The position numbers and the translations under genes were made by a program. This document shows positions 11,568 through 23,357 of a stretch of DNA of 64,000 nucleotides, piece after piece. The DNA comes from Urechis unicinctus (taxonomy: Eukaryota; Annelida; Polychaeta; Xenopneusta; Urechidae). Below the pieces are notes generated by a model. The model did no database searches. It was given only the letters and a program-made list of their open reading frames with translations, and was not told where the DNA came from. The first letter of the stretch is position 1, and every line of letters starts with the position of its first letter. The DNA is taken from positions 9,105,883-9,169,882 of the forward strand of contig CM067346.1 of NCBI GenBank assembly GCA_034190875.2, in the 5' to 3' direction.

Positions 11568-14500
11568 GGACACTTCAAGCGACGAAACAGGCCACATTTT
11601 TGATAATACATTTCTGAGTCATTAGGTTCAGAATGTACATGCAAGTTCGATTAAATCGACATGAGGATAGGTTAAGATGCAATTTAACGAGTACATATTA
11701 AACCTCTGGCGACCATGAATATTTGCAAAACAACATTATTAAATATTCCTGGATAGATACATCGTTATGGGGCATTAAGCGCATTTTGCCACGTCTTTAA
11801 TTGCCGCATCGTAAACGAAATTTAGATTTTATTGATTTAATAAATCAAAGACCCCTTGTAAAGTAAGACCATACTCAATTCATCATCCAGTTATACTTAA
11901 GACTTTACCAAGGGTCATTTGAACTATACAATATTTTGCGTTAACCTTGAACGAAAAGGATTAGTTGATAGCCTCAGCATTAACACCTTGCCGCCTTTGT
12001 GCTACTGCCACGGAATGTGCCTAGGTTCAGATTTCTTCTCGTCTCATAGACATTGACAAAGCATACCAGACAGCCCAATACATCTGACAAATTGCTGCTT
12101 TTCAACACTTTTTTCGTCCTGCAATCACGAGGATTGTAGCTCGTGATCAAATATTACGAATCGGTGCCAACGTGTTGCATTAAATCTTATGCTTCTATTA
12201 GCAATTCCAGGAAATATCCATTATTACATCACAATCACTCCAACAATGATCTTATGCTGTGTCACAATCGTTAGAAGTAATTACGCGACTTGTCAGAACG
12301 TTGTTATGGTGTACCCTGAAACTTCAATGCCATTTACCGATAATTGCGAACAGTAAAATTAAATTAATTATGAGGCATGCACAAGATCCTAAACAGACTT
12401 TGAAACTTTAACAGGGATATCACTCTTGCGACCCCGTAATACTTTTCGTTGAAGTGAGCCTCAGCTTTTTGATAAACATGATAAGAGCACGTGTTTTTGC
12501 TTATTGATTATTGTAGTTGTATGGTATATGCTCATTTTGAAGCGGTAAGCTGTATCATTTATGATCCTCACTTCGCATTATATCATGTAACCAATCAATC
12601 ATTGCCGTGCTGCGTTATCACTTATACATAAATTGGGCCACATCAATCAATATACCCGAACATTTCCCACCTGCAACTAAAATATTACCAATAGGCTATG
12701 TTCATCAAGATACATCGATGGCTTAAGCAATAAGCGAACCCAGACTGCAAAATAAGAGGCCTAACGACCATTTGAGTTGTACAGAACAGTTTATATATGT
12801 AGCCAAGATTATTTTGCTGTATTATTAATCATCGTAATGTCTAAGCTACAACTCAGTGCATTTTCCATATTTCATGTCATAGCTTTGCATATTTATTTCT
12901 TTTGTTCTGCAACGCTTGTCTAAGATGTAATATCCAATGAAATAATTAGCCCTTGCCAAAGAGCTAGGTCTACAGCATTCTTTACGTAACGCTCATATGT
13001 GACGACTACCCTGGGTAAGATTATATAATTGATGACCTGTAGTTTTGAAGTGTAGACAGCATATCTGGGAATAATGTGCAAATGTCAAAAAGACTTGTCA
13101 ATGCAACTGCACCTGTTGATAGATAACTTTCAACCGGCTGTACATTTATGCAACTTTCATTGCTTGCAAATTCCAGTCGTTGGAGTTAACTGACGGCATA
13201 TCAAAGTGCCAGTTTAGAAAAAAAAAATTGAAGAGGTGATTGATATGCTTTACATTGCGGAAGAACGCGTAACAGATAACATGAAAACAAAATCATAGTT
13301 GGTGTTGTATGTTATGTCATTCGTCATAACCATCCTAACAATATATATACAATTTCGTTTCTGGGGGATGATTTTTGATGTCTATGCGCTTATAAATGAA
13401 CCATATTATAAGGTTGGCTCTCTGTTTATATTGATCCTTGTCTGCACTTTTTGAATCACGAATTAGTTGTGTAACATACCATTGGTATTATTCATTTGAC
13501 TCGTAATATACTGCTATTTGAAATGTACAGATACCCTCAATGTGATATAAGTGCGTTGGATACACGAAATATGTGTATAAAATACTTTGGTTAAAAACCA
13601 CGAGAGAGAAATTTCGATTATAAGTCGCCTGTCCACGATGTACCCCTAACATACACACATATAGACCTGCGTCATGGGAACAAACTAACGCAGCAAATAC
13701 TAAATAGGATTTGTATAAAATCATTTCGGTCATCAATTTGGCGGAGGAAATCATCTTCAATGATATTTCGCACAATAGTTCTGCAAAATGACAGAAGCTA
13801 TGATATCATTCTTTATTTATGAACAGCTATGCCTTAAGTGGCATTGTGTTTGCTTGTGAAATCACCACGAGCAATCACCATAGGTGAGGCCAATTAAAAC
13901 AACGATGACGATAGAATTTCTTTAACAACTTTTTTAACAATTTGCTCGCTCCAATCACGCATTACAACTTAAATAGGGGATGGACCTTTCATACAAATAC
14001 TAATGCCGTAAGTATCAGTATTTTCTTTCCAACGCCCCTTTCAGCAAATGTTCCTGGCGACGGTCGTTGGGTGCTAACATATAGATCAAACGATGGATAA
14101 TCAACGCACGGTATACAAAACTATTTAAGAAAATATTTGGCTGCTAAATAACTTATGATGAACCGCTGGCGTTTATGAGGGATACAGCTGATGTCATGTG
14201 ACTCATCCCTCACAACTAAAAATTCAATCTGCATATAAGGGCATTACAGCTATCGTGATAATAACAGCAACTTCTGCCTATAAACATACTTCAAATCAGG
14301 TAAAAGTTTGCTGAAAAATGTGGTATTGTTTAAATAGGCCAGTTTAATTTTTTTTCTGATAACCAAGGACATCCATGTTATGGCAACCTAATTTATGGTT
14401 CCCATGGTTCGAGAATGTAGTCCGCTGGTCTAAGGCCTGTAACATGTGGAAAATGAAACATTCAGAGGACCAGCATCGCTAACACAGCATACGTAGTTGA

Positions 14501-14749
14501 CATGTTAATTACAGTAAGTAAACTTATCACTTACATTATGCCTCCTGCTTTTTCTGTAAGGACAGCTGCAGCTGTCAATGCGTGGGGCTATTTTCCGTCA
14601 ACGTCTCTAGTCTTCAACAAATATTAGCAGCTGTCATTTTGTAAGTGAGTAAACCTAGTCAGAACGAAGATCGCAAAATCGGCAAGTTATAATGTGCGAA
14701 ACAGTTACTGTATTATATAATAGAAATGGTTAATAACGATAACATCGTC

Positions 14750-14751
<2 letters not shown>
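11568..14751. other. Non-coding duplicated stretch right of the Academ element
   Basis: No gene. It aligns with about 47,423-49,520 and more weakly to about 50,600 in copy B. The first 43 bases (11,568-11,610), like 30 bases left of the element (7,582-7,611), are missing from copy B. A minus-strand open frame at 13,488-13,775 is not kept in copy B. Confidence 0.55.
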
Positions 14752-14808
<57 letters not shown>

Positions 14809-14813
14809 ATATA

Positions 14814-14870
<57 letters not shown>
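14752..14870. repeat. (TA)n microsatellite
   Basis: About 120 bp of (TA)n with two TATC interruptions. It matches the more complex TA block at 50,605-50,872 in copy B; the shared right flank reads 'ATATGTTGTCTTTTTAC'. Confidence 0.95.
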
Positions 14871-14874
<4 letters not shown>

Positions 14875-17151
14875 CGACATAGGGGTAATTGTAATAACTA
14901 TATGTTGTCTTTTTACTCTGTATTTACGATTAGTGTGAGCACTTTAGGTCTGATTTGTGATTTGCATTGTTTTGTCATGGTTGGGTGTTTGTCCCTTTTT
15001 TGCGCGATATTGCGAGGATATAGCTAATTATTTCAGCAGACGAGTAATGCGTTCTTGTTCTCCCTTCTGTGAAGCGAATTGTATTTGATCTCCTTACTGC
15101 ACCTGTGCCACACTGGGTATATATCCTAGCCCTCTTCATCGGTTGTTGTCGCCGGCATTTCATCGACCTCAAAAGCTGGATCTGAGCGATATTCGTATAT
15201 TGCTCGCTTTTGGATTGGGTTCGATTTCAGTTATGCGTAAATAACTCAAGCATGTCCGAAATGGTAGAAAATGATAAAACTATTGCACAGTAGCCATACG
15301 TTACCCATTTGGTGGACAGTACATCTGTGATGTCACTTTCCTTAGAGAGCAATGTGTTATTTCCATCATTCAAGATGCTCATCCTCCATCTTAGCAAAAA
15401 GGGATGTACTCACGAGTAACAATTGTAATGCAATGCCCACATTCGTTCCAAGAATCTGGCTTCAAAACATTTAAAAACAGAAACAAGGATCAGGGCTATC
15501 ATATTGCTTAACTTTAATAATATACACATCTCTGTAAGGTATCGTGGGCAGTTGGAGAGCCCGCGAACATTGTTTATTCATATAGGATATATCACACGCG
15601 AATGTACTTTCACGTTGCCAGAATCTCGAGATTAGATCTAATATATTTTACGAAAGATTCTTTATGAAACCTATTGTTGAATAACCAGTGACGGTTCCTT
15701 ACCATCATCAATTGTTAGTTATAAGTTTGTGAAATTATTTGGCTGCATCAAGTTATTGTCAGCATATATCACACTGTAACGATTGGGAATGTCTATGAAA
15801 TAAAACAATTATGCATCAAGTCAGATTGGTGAATCGTGTTTTTGGCAACAGACTGGCGGAAACATCTGCTTCCCCCGAAATTTAAATCCTGCATAATACT
15901 GTTGTGGAAGATTGGTTAGTATTCAAAGTTGGTGAGATAACCTCAGTTACAAGTAATCAGTGAGACAGCCAATTCATTGAATTGAAGCTACACACTGTAG
16001 GATGATAAGCAAAGAATTATACCTTAAAATCTCTGAGAGAACCTCTGTATATTAATAGAGTAACACTATTTGGTCGCTTCAAATATAACATAGTTCTAAG
16101 CGTGTTATTGACTTTGTGACCACGTGCTCGAACAACTACGATTCTTCAACAGAGGGGAGAAAAACCTGCAACATGACATCATACTCCTAAATGAGTTCAG
16201 TTTTAGATGCATTGCATTATGTTCTCAATGGTAAGTCCAAGTGCTATATTTTCGAACACCGAATGATTACATGCACAATAAGTGATAATGTCATTTTCTG
16301 TATCTCGGCTGTTATTCGCACCGTCCATTTATCAAACCATTATTCACATGATCGACAGGTTATGTGATAGTCAAAATAGCAACTGTTGCTAATTCGACGA
16401 ACTATACTTAACACCTGGTATGACGATTTGCAATTTGATTCAACATTCGCCTTTTGAAAAAAAACCTCTTTGATTACTCATAACAAAATTACACTATTCG
16501 TTAAAGTAACCCATGTTTCAGATACTGTCGAAGGGTACCGTTTTTTGTGTAAATGCTAACTGCGTTGGACCGAGCTCGTGTATGGTAAATAACGATTCGT
16601 CTATTTATACTGTCTATATAATGTCTAGAATATTGCAGGTCCTGAATATGCAAACTCTGGATGGAAATCAATCCGTGCTAAATACTTTAAATACTAATAA
16701 TGTCGAATAAGTAATGATAATATAAAGCCGACTTACTTATACTGATTGTTTCCTATCATTTTGCAGTACATTGACGCGAGAAAGCCTCAGGACCTGGGAC
16801 AAGATACATGTTATCGCCTTTCTGCATTAACAATAATTCTCTGAGGAATGCTTCAAGGCACATATAATGGCGCTAATGCCAGCAATATTTGCGAATGAAA
16901 TTAAACTTATACGACTCTAAAAGGAAAATGTCTTTGGTGATCGACATTTTGTTTTGAACGTTTTGTCATTTACGCATTGAAAACAAATTCGAGGTGGTTT
17001 CATTTCAGTTATGTGCCAATGAAACTCAATACAAATGATATGACAAACAACATCAACCATAATGAATGCAGACAGCATAAAGCTACATATCGATAACATC
17101 ACTCAAAAGAAAAAATATATATAACATATTCAAAGGGCACTACGGTAATCG
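14871..17151. other. Non-coding duplicated stretch
   Basis: Aligns with 50,873-52,874. Nothing coding was recognised. Copy B lacks part of 16,100-16,270 and of 16,480-16,620. It holds internal repeat member 2 at 16,714-17,080. Confidence 0.5.
16714..17080. repeat. Diverged internal repeat, member 2
   Basis: Partner of 4,037-4,405 inside the same unit, about 12.7 kb away and in the same orientation. It ends just before the gypsy integrase relic. No coding capacity, inverted ends or target duplication were recognised. Confidence 0.6.
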
Positions 17152-17352
17152 ATGCAGGTCAAATGCCACGCCCGCCTTCATAGAATCGTCTTTAGCTTAC
17201 GTCAAGCCCGTTCCCTACTTTACTGGCCTGGTATGTTAGCAGACGTTGAGACTTGTGGAGTCTGCTCTTCGTACCTAGTCACGCTACGTCCGGAAACATC
17301 AATCTACCACGAAAATCCCAAGTGTCGCCATATTGACAAGCAAGCTAACAGT
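17152..17352 (+). pseudogene. Ty3/gypsy integrase zinc-binding relic, copy A
   Basis: The frame from 17,152 carries LHRIVFSLRQARSLLYWPGM, then ADVETCGVCSSY, then [10 protein letters not shown]. The LLYWPGM motif followed by C-x2-C is the signature of the HHCC zinc-binding domain at the integrase N-terminus of Ty3/gypsy elements. This domain binds zinc and helps the enzyme form multimers on its DNA. Only about 65 codons survive, and the frame then runs into a (CA)n repeat. No protease, reverse transcriptase, catalytic integrase core or LTR was seen nearby. The copy-B partner at 52,875-53,090 shows that the insertion and its truncation predate the 41-kb duplication. Confidence 0.72.
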
Positions 17353-17369
17353 TCAACCATCACACTTAC

Positions 17370-17660
<291 letters not shown>

Positions 17661-17666
17661 TACATA

Positions 17667-17973
17667 TACCGTATATTCCCTAATTAACGCCCCTCCTAAT
17701 TAACGCCCCCCCCCCCCTTTCCGTTTTGAAAGAAAAGATAAAATCATGACTTACCATAAATTTATTAATTCATCCTTTTATATTTTCTTTCTCACTTTCA
17801 CTATTTTGACACACATTAACACATAAACTGTTTTAGTAACACGTTGATAACTGTTAACACTTTAATAACTGTAAAACACTGGCATGGACATGAAGTGACT
17901 AGTGTTTTTTTTGGTATATAAATCTTAAACATGAAGTAAATTTTATCGATTTTTGACGCTTTATAAACGGTAT
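17667..17973. mobile_element. MITE-like insertion between two TA arrays
   Basis: A 307-bp non-repetitive island set inside (TA)n. The left end is 'ATACCGTATATTCCC' followed by a tandem pair of 'CCTAATTAACGCCC' units. The right end is 'TTATAAACGGTATA', so about 9 bases (ATATACCGT) are inverted at the ends. It is absent from copy B, where TA text is continuous. Small size, short inverted ends, no coding capacity and TA flanks fit a TA-targeting MITE. The repeated flank hides any target duplication, and the family is not proven. Confidence 0.45.
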
Positions 17974-18490
<517 letters not shown>

Positions 18491-20972
18491 AAAATATGTG
18501 CAAATTACTTATAGCTATCGAAAAGGCAAAGGGAGCTTGATTAACCATTTATTGTCGAAAATGCTTAGTTGGCATGCAACTATCGTATCCATAAAATTAA
18601 TTGTCATGTTCGTCAGCATCAGAAGTATACCGCTGCAAATTATTGACGCACAAAGGAGAATCAATGTCTTTTACATGCCAAGCTGACATATAATACGTAT
18701 TTGTAATATCCGAATGGACGCGCTTACGTTCCTTATTTGATATCCTGATACCTTTATCTTGCGAGACAGTAGTGCTTATTTCAGCTTTTGGATTATCATT
18801 GGGGATACAGTGGCGCGCCCAAGCGCTTGAATATATGTACAATCTATTATTTTATAAAAGTAATAGTTGGCCAAGTCCCGCCAACTGACTAGCAATTAGT
18901 TACAGTTAAAAAGTCTGAGGAACGTAACAAAATTATTAATGTAGCCAATACATCAGCCACATGATGGTCACATTTAGATAATCAAGTCCCAATCTAGCTT
19001 CTCTCTTTAACAGAGGTACAATGAATTACACAGTCCTGCTATTGTATGAGCATTATAAATATTGGACCTGCATGAATGAATGTACAGCCTAACATAAACT
19101 ATTGTATGGAGAGCGACCACTGCACTTGAGACGAAATTGCACGTTGGCCCTTGTTTAAACTCAGCTAATGTTTGCTGTCAACAGATGTGAAAATGTAAAA
19201 GCAATGTACATACAGGCTGCTAGTTTTTTTACACTTCCTATTGATGAACCTCGAAGATTCATATCAAACGACATGGGTCGAATCTTCTCGGGGAATTAGT
19301 CATTCGAGAGTAAATGTATTATGAATGCCCAAAAATAAATTATCGCAGGGATCCGTACAAACAGCAGAAGAACTAATTATGTATCCAATGAGAAATAAAA
19401 AAAACAATGTGAAAAAACATCAGTAGGTAATTATGTACCATGTATGATTTTAACAGTCATCTATGATTATAACACTCACAACGTGTTAATTATATTATAC
19501 TGCACATAGGCTATCAATCGTGAAATAACATGATTCGAACAAAGTTTCTCGATGATAAACCTGACCGCAATTCGTTAAAAAATAATGATGACCATCATTG
19601 AATCCAATACGCTGAAATCTTGGACGATTTTACATCATGGCAGAAATGGAATGTTAGTTTTCTGTTATTATCTGAAACCCAAAACAAATAGGCCATAAAG
19701 ATAACCTTTATTGTCTTCTATTATGACTATGTTATTAGTGGACAGTTTGACTACATATGCCGACTATGCTGAACTAATTTCAAATGTTGCGTGATAACAA
19801 CATATTGTAACGTGTGAGTTAAGATGTGAATTCACCATGGATAAAAGAAATATGTGATAACACCGGCTTATGTTATAGTATTACATAAGCAACCACGATA
19901 AAAAAAACCATGGCATCTGCTATGAAAAGAACGCCTCACATACCCATATAAGCTAACCCAAATCTCTGGTAAGCAACACGCAAAGCGTAAATATATGGAT
20001 GGTAATTGAACTAAGATCGATTAGTTTACAGTTTAACTCATAAGGCACCTCAACTGCATTTTACGTAAACTCTCTGCACGACCCGTTCGTAATTCATAAG
20101 CACAACTTTTGGAGGCAGGTGCGTAAATAATGTGACTGTACATGGGTCGGTGTTGGTTATATCACAACCTTTAAACAATATACTATTTTGAACATCAACA
20201 AATACCTCAAGAGCGAAATAAATGAAGAATGGCCGGTTAGTGTATGCAGTTCAAAATCCCACGACCATGATTATCATGGTACCGGTAAATATGTTGTGTA
20301 TATCGGTGCGAAATAATATGAGTGCCAAAGTACCAGGAGAGTGGATTGAATGCAACGTCGATTTACACTTTTATGTATAAGGTGCCGCCCCGAATATCCC
20401 TATCAAAAAGCAGACTCTTGAGTCTGAACCAATCAAATCAACTGGCGCAAGTTGTAACTAATAATGTTTGAATCAATATGAATGCAGCGATGAAACTGGC
20501 TAGACATCTTCACAGAAAGGCTTCAAATATGTAGATTGTTGTCACAGGTCCTAATTTATCTTTAAAGCAGACAAAATTCTCTTATCTGATATGTTAATGC
20601 TATAAGATCAACACTTCCAATCATACTCACTGCTTGTTGGTTGAAGAGACTCGTATATGTCCGATAGTGAACGCAATGCCATCATGATTTATAGACACAT
20701 CAATTCTCATCCCTTGCTATTATTACGTGCATGTTTTATTAACCCATATAATGTTGCGTTTTTTTGTGAACGAAGAGCATATAAAATTTGAAGCCGACCA
20801 TCAAACCTTCGCTATTCATCACTCGCGCAGTAAACTGGATGCGCCCATTTACACGTAGAAAACCTGACGTGCAAGTATTTCACAATATGTTAAATGCTAG
20901 ATTCCTGGCAAATGCAAATTGGCAAAAATAATGTATGAAGTTGTCAAACCTGAAATTGCTAGCGCCTTAATT
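18491..20972. other. Non-coding duplicated stretch with copy-A-only segment
   Basis: Aligns with about 53,845-57,480. Positions about 18,560-19,230 have no partner in copy B: B jumps from 'GGCAAAGGGAGCTTGATT' to 'TTCCTATTAATG'. That segment has a minus-strand frame (18,597-18,842, 81 codons) with protein-like composition but no recognisable motif. At 20,224-20,382 a plus frame beginning MKNGRL is open in both copies (copy B from 56,735), but the residues differ widely. Confidence 0.5.
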
Positions 20973-21182
20973 ATGAAATAGCACGAAACAATAAAATACT
21001 GAAGGAGCTGGAAATTGTATTACTGCGTATCATTTACCAAACAAACATTAATATTGTTCTGGTGGTCGACGAAATGTTTCATTTCGATATCAATGAGATC
21101 AATAAAATTCATGATATGTTACCTATCGATGCTATTTTGCCAATATTGCAGATTATATGTGGTACACATCAAACGATTTAAT
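20973..21182 (+). pseudogene. Unrecognised open block, copy A of the near-identical island
   Basis: This 210-bp stretch is almost identical to 57,483-57,693 (about four differences), although the flanks differ by 10-20%. In the shared frame it reads EIARNNKILKELEIVLLRII, ending at TAA after CGTHQTI. Upstream, copy A has an extra base and other indels that break the frame that is open in copy B. There is no known domain. The +1-frame ORF at 21,015-21,218 (MYYCVSFTKQ...) is also present in both copies and is a shadow of the same conserved DNA. Confidence 0.35.
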
Positions 21183-21388
21183 ATTTCACGGAGTTGCGTT
21201 TTAGTACGTTATTTCTAGCTGACAAATCAGATTAATAGTTATTGTAACATAACCCCACAATATTTCCATCACCTGGCCCTGGCTTAAGATACATCATGTC
21301 ATATACCGTATAATTGTCAACTGTGCCGATTCATTCCGCTGGCAAAATCGAAACGGGTTAAACCAAGGATATGGAGTCAATCACCAAA

Positions 21389-21652
21389 TTAATCCATCAG
21401 ATAAGTTATTACATTTTCGTAACGGATTCGTCGATCTTTATTGCGTACTTCGTTGGCAGATATGTGATTGTTTTGTGGAATTAATGGGTGGCTTTTGTAT
21501 TCGCTGTTATTATTATCGTAAATAAAAGGCAAAACATGTGTTAATAAGAATGGACTGACCAAAAAAATGCGTGTTAAACACCTATTGTTATAGTCAATAG
21601 GAATACTATTACGATTCAAAAGCTCCATCGCTTCATTAATATGTCGTTGCAA
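21389..21652 (-). CDS. Unrecognised 87-codon frame, paired with a copy-B frame
   Basis: Minus-strand frame with protein-like composition: AMELLNRNSIPIDYNNRCL, FLLTHVLPFIYDNNNSEY, SHPLIPQNNHISANEVR. It has no ATG at its left edge (it opens after a TGA and begins at TTG). Copy B (57,975-58,157) keeps the second half in frame but has lost one base upstream. Comparing codons, I count about 14 amino-acid changes against about 4 silent ones, which argues against selection on a protein. It may be a former exon of unknown gene or transposon origin, or chance. Confidence 0.2.
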   Translation of the reverse strand: MQRHINEAMELLNRNSIPIDYNNRCLTRIFLVSPFLLTHVLPFIYDNNNSEYKSHPLIPQNNHISANEVRNKDRRIRYENVITYLMD

Positions 21653-21659
21653 TTTTGCA

Positions 21660-23034
21660 TGGGTTCAAGAGCACGTTGAAATATAAAATAAAAATAATTA
21701 TTAATGGGACATGCAGTATTTTATTAACTTCAACTAAACGCTTTGTGAAACCGAACCTAGCACAAATGTTGCTCTTGTGCTACTACAAATAATAAACGTT
21801 AATAGTCGCGTATATTATAATATTTACATTTTGTTTCATTATTCTTGTAAGGCCTGATTCAACTTCGATTTGATCCTGTACTTACACCGGCTTTATGATG
21901 GACAATTATCCAGCCCATATTTGAGTAAAACAAACAAGTGAAATCGATAGTTACTCTGATATTTGGCTGTTTTATAACATGCATTACATCCTGAATGATA
22001 TTCAAATTTTACATAATCTGATTCACACCGCACTGACTAGAAACGTATGCCGAATTACAGCATCAGCTTAAATGTGCTAGTATATCTAGCTCATATGGAG
22101 AGCTACCTTGTGATGTTTCCTTTGTTACTATTTATCATGTGATAAATCTGATTCTCTTCTGTAGAGTTAGCAGTTTTAATGCTTCATAAATTCAGGGGCT
22201 CTTTCCGAATTTGTTCCTGGATCGTTGTATTGTTAATGACGAGCTTATCTTTGGAGTGTGGTAATCATTGGTTAAACCGTATGGATGGAGCTTGAACAAA
22301 TAATCGACACACTCGTGTAACGGCTATTCCATGGTCAGTTTTTAAATTTTTACCTCGCCCTTAACCAGCTCTCGTTCGTACAACTTGATGCAAATATAAA
22401 CCTTAAACAATTAGATTACGCTGTCATTTCGTTAATATATGATAAATGAATCCTTCGCATCAAATGAGGCATCAACTCGTGCGGGTATAACCATGAGATG
22501 TACAGCCACTTAGTCATTGATCGTTCAAATTTCGCGGCTTGATATGTGTCCACAGTAGCACTGGTCCCAATTGAGACATTAGCGAATTCCGGTGCTACCA
22601 CGCGACCTTGATGTCACCCATACTTGATCAATAGAAATGTAAAATAATCCGAAACATCATGAATAGGAGAGACGAAAACCATTTACAACCCTAGATGCTT
22701 TGGCCTACTTTCCTAATAAAATACAAAGGCGAATCCCGCCCTCTTTCTCTAAGGTAGTTAAGCTGCCTGTTAAGCTACTGTGAAGTGTCTTGGAAGGTTA
22801 TTGCCGAAAACTTTTGGATTCGGACCCCTATGTTTTTCTTATAGAGGTTTTATTAATTCGAGTCCACAGACTGTGCTTTCCTTGAACAACGACCAAATAT
22901 TATGCATGACATTTGATAATGTCTAGACTTTTAATTCGTTCGCACTATTTATGGTCTTTATATTTTCTCAAGCATGAACAAAGTCTCTCACTACAGTAAT
23001 AAAGACCAGTAAAGGCAACTCATTCTAGGAATTG
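21660..23034. other. Non-coding duplicated stretch
   Basis: Aligns with 58,240-60,880, interrupted in copy B by about 1.1 kb (59,475-60,605) and about 140 bp near 59,160-59,305. No coding signal. Confidence 0.5.
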
Positions 23035-23357
23035 CTTATGACAGTCGCAACCCCTGTGGGTACGGGGGTGGAATAGGCTGTATCCTCCTGCATGTCTGCC
23101 ATATCTGCAGCACATTACCCGGGCCCTGAATTCACGTAGACGAGACGTTGGCCTGGTTCAGTCAAACGGCTGGTGGTGACTTAGATAATCGTTTTTATTT
23201 TTACCTATTCCATCTCCATTTGCATTTATGCTGAGGGCGGCGGCTCAATCAGATCAATGTTATCTATTTACCTTTCTTGGCACCATATAACACATACGTC
23301 TTGGTGTGCCGTTAAACGCTATACTCACTCACTCACTCACTCACTTATGACAGTCGC
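23035..23357 (+). mobile_element. SINE-like insertion with (CTCA)n tail and 14-bp target duplication
   Basis: The 14 bases CTTATGACAGTCGC occur at 23,035-23,048 and again at 23,344-23,357. Between them lies a 295-bp body that starts ACCCCTGTGGGTACGGGGG, is GC-richer than its surroundings, and ends GTGCCGTTAAACGCTA followed by (CTCA)n. Direct repeats of this length plus a simple-repeat 3' tail are the mark of L1-type retrotransposition of a SINE. Elements with a CTCACTCACT tail are common in mollusc DNA. The insertion is missing from copy B, though B also lacks about 120 bases beyond it. An internal GGTTCAGTC resembles a pol III B box, but this is weak. Confidence 0.75.

Noticed and set aside
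21015-21218. MYYCVSFTKQ... frame shared with 57,527-57,745 as a conserved gene
   Set aside because: It is another phase of the near-identical DNA island. Shared openness follows from DNA identity and does not show coding.
21389-21652. Minus frame conserved in both copies as a functional gene
   Set aside because: Changes between copies are mostly amino-acid altering (about 14 against 4 silent), and copy B has a frameshift. Kept only as a low-confidence entry.
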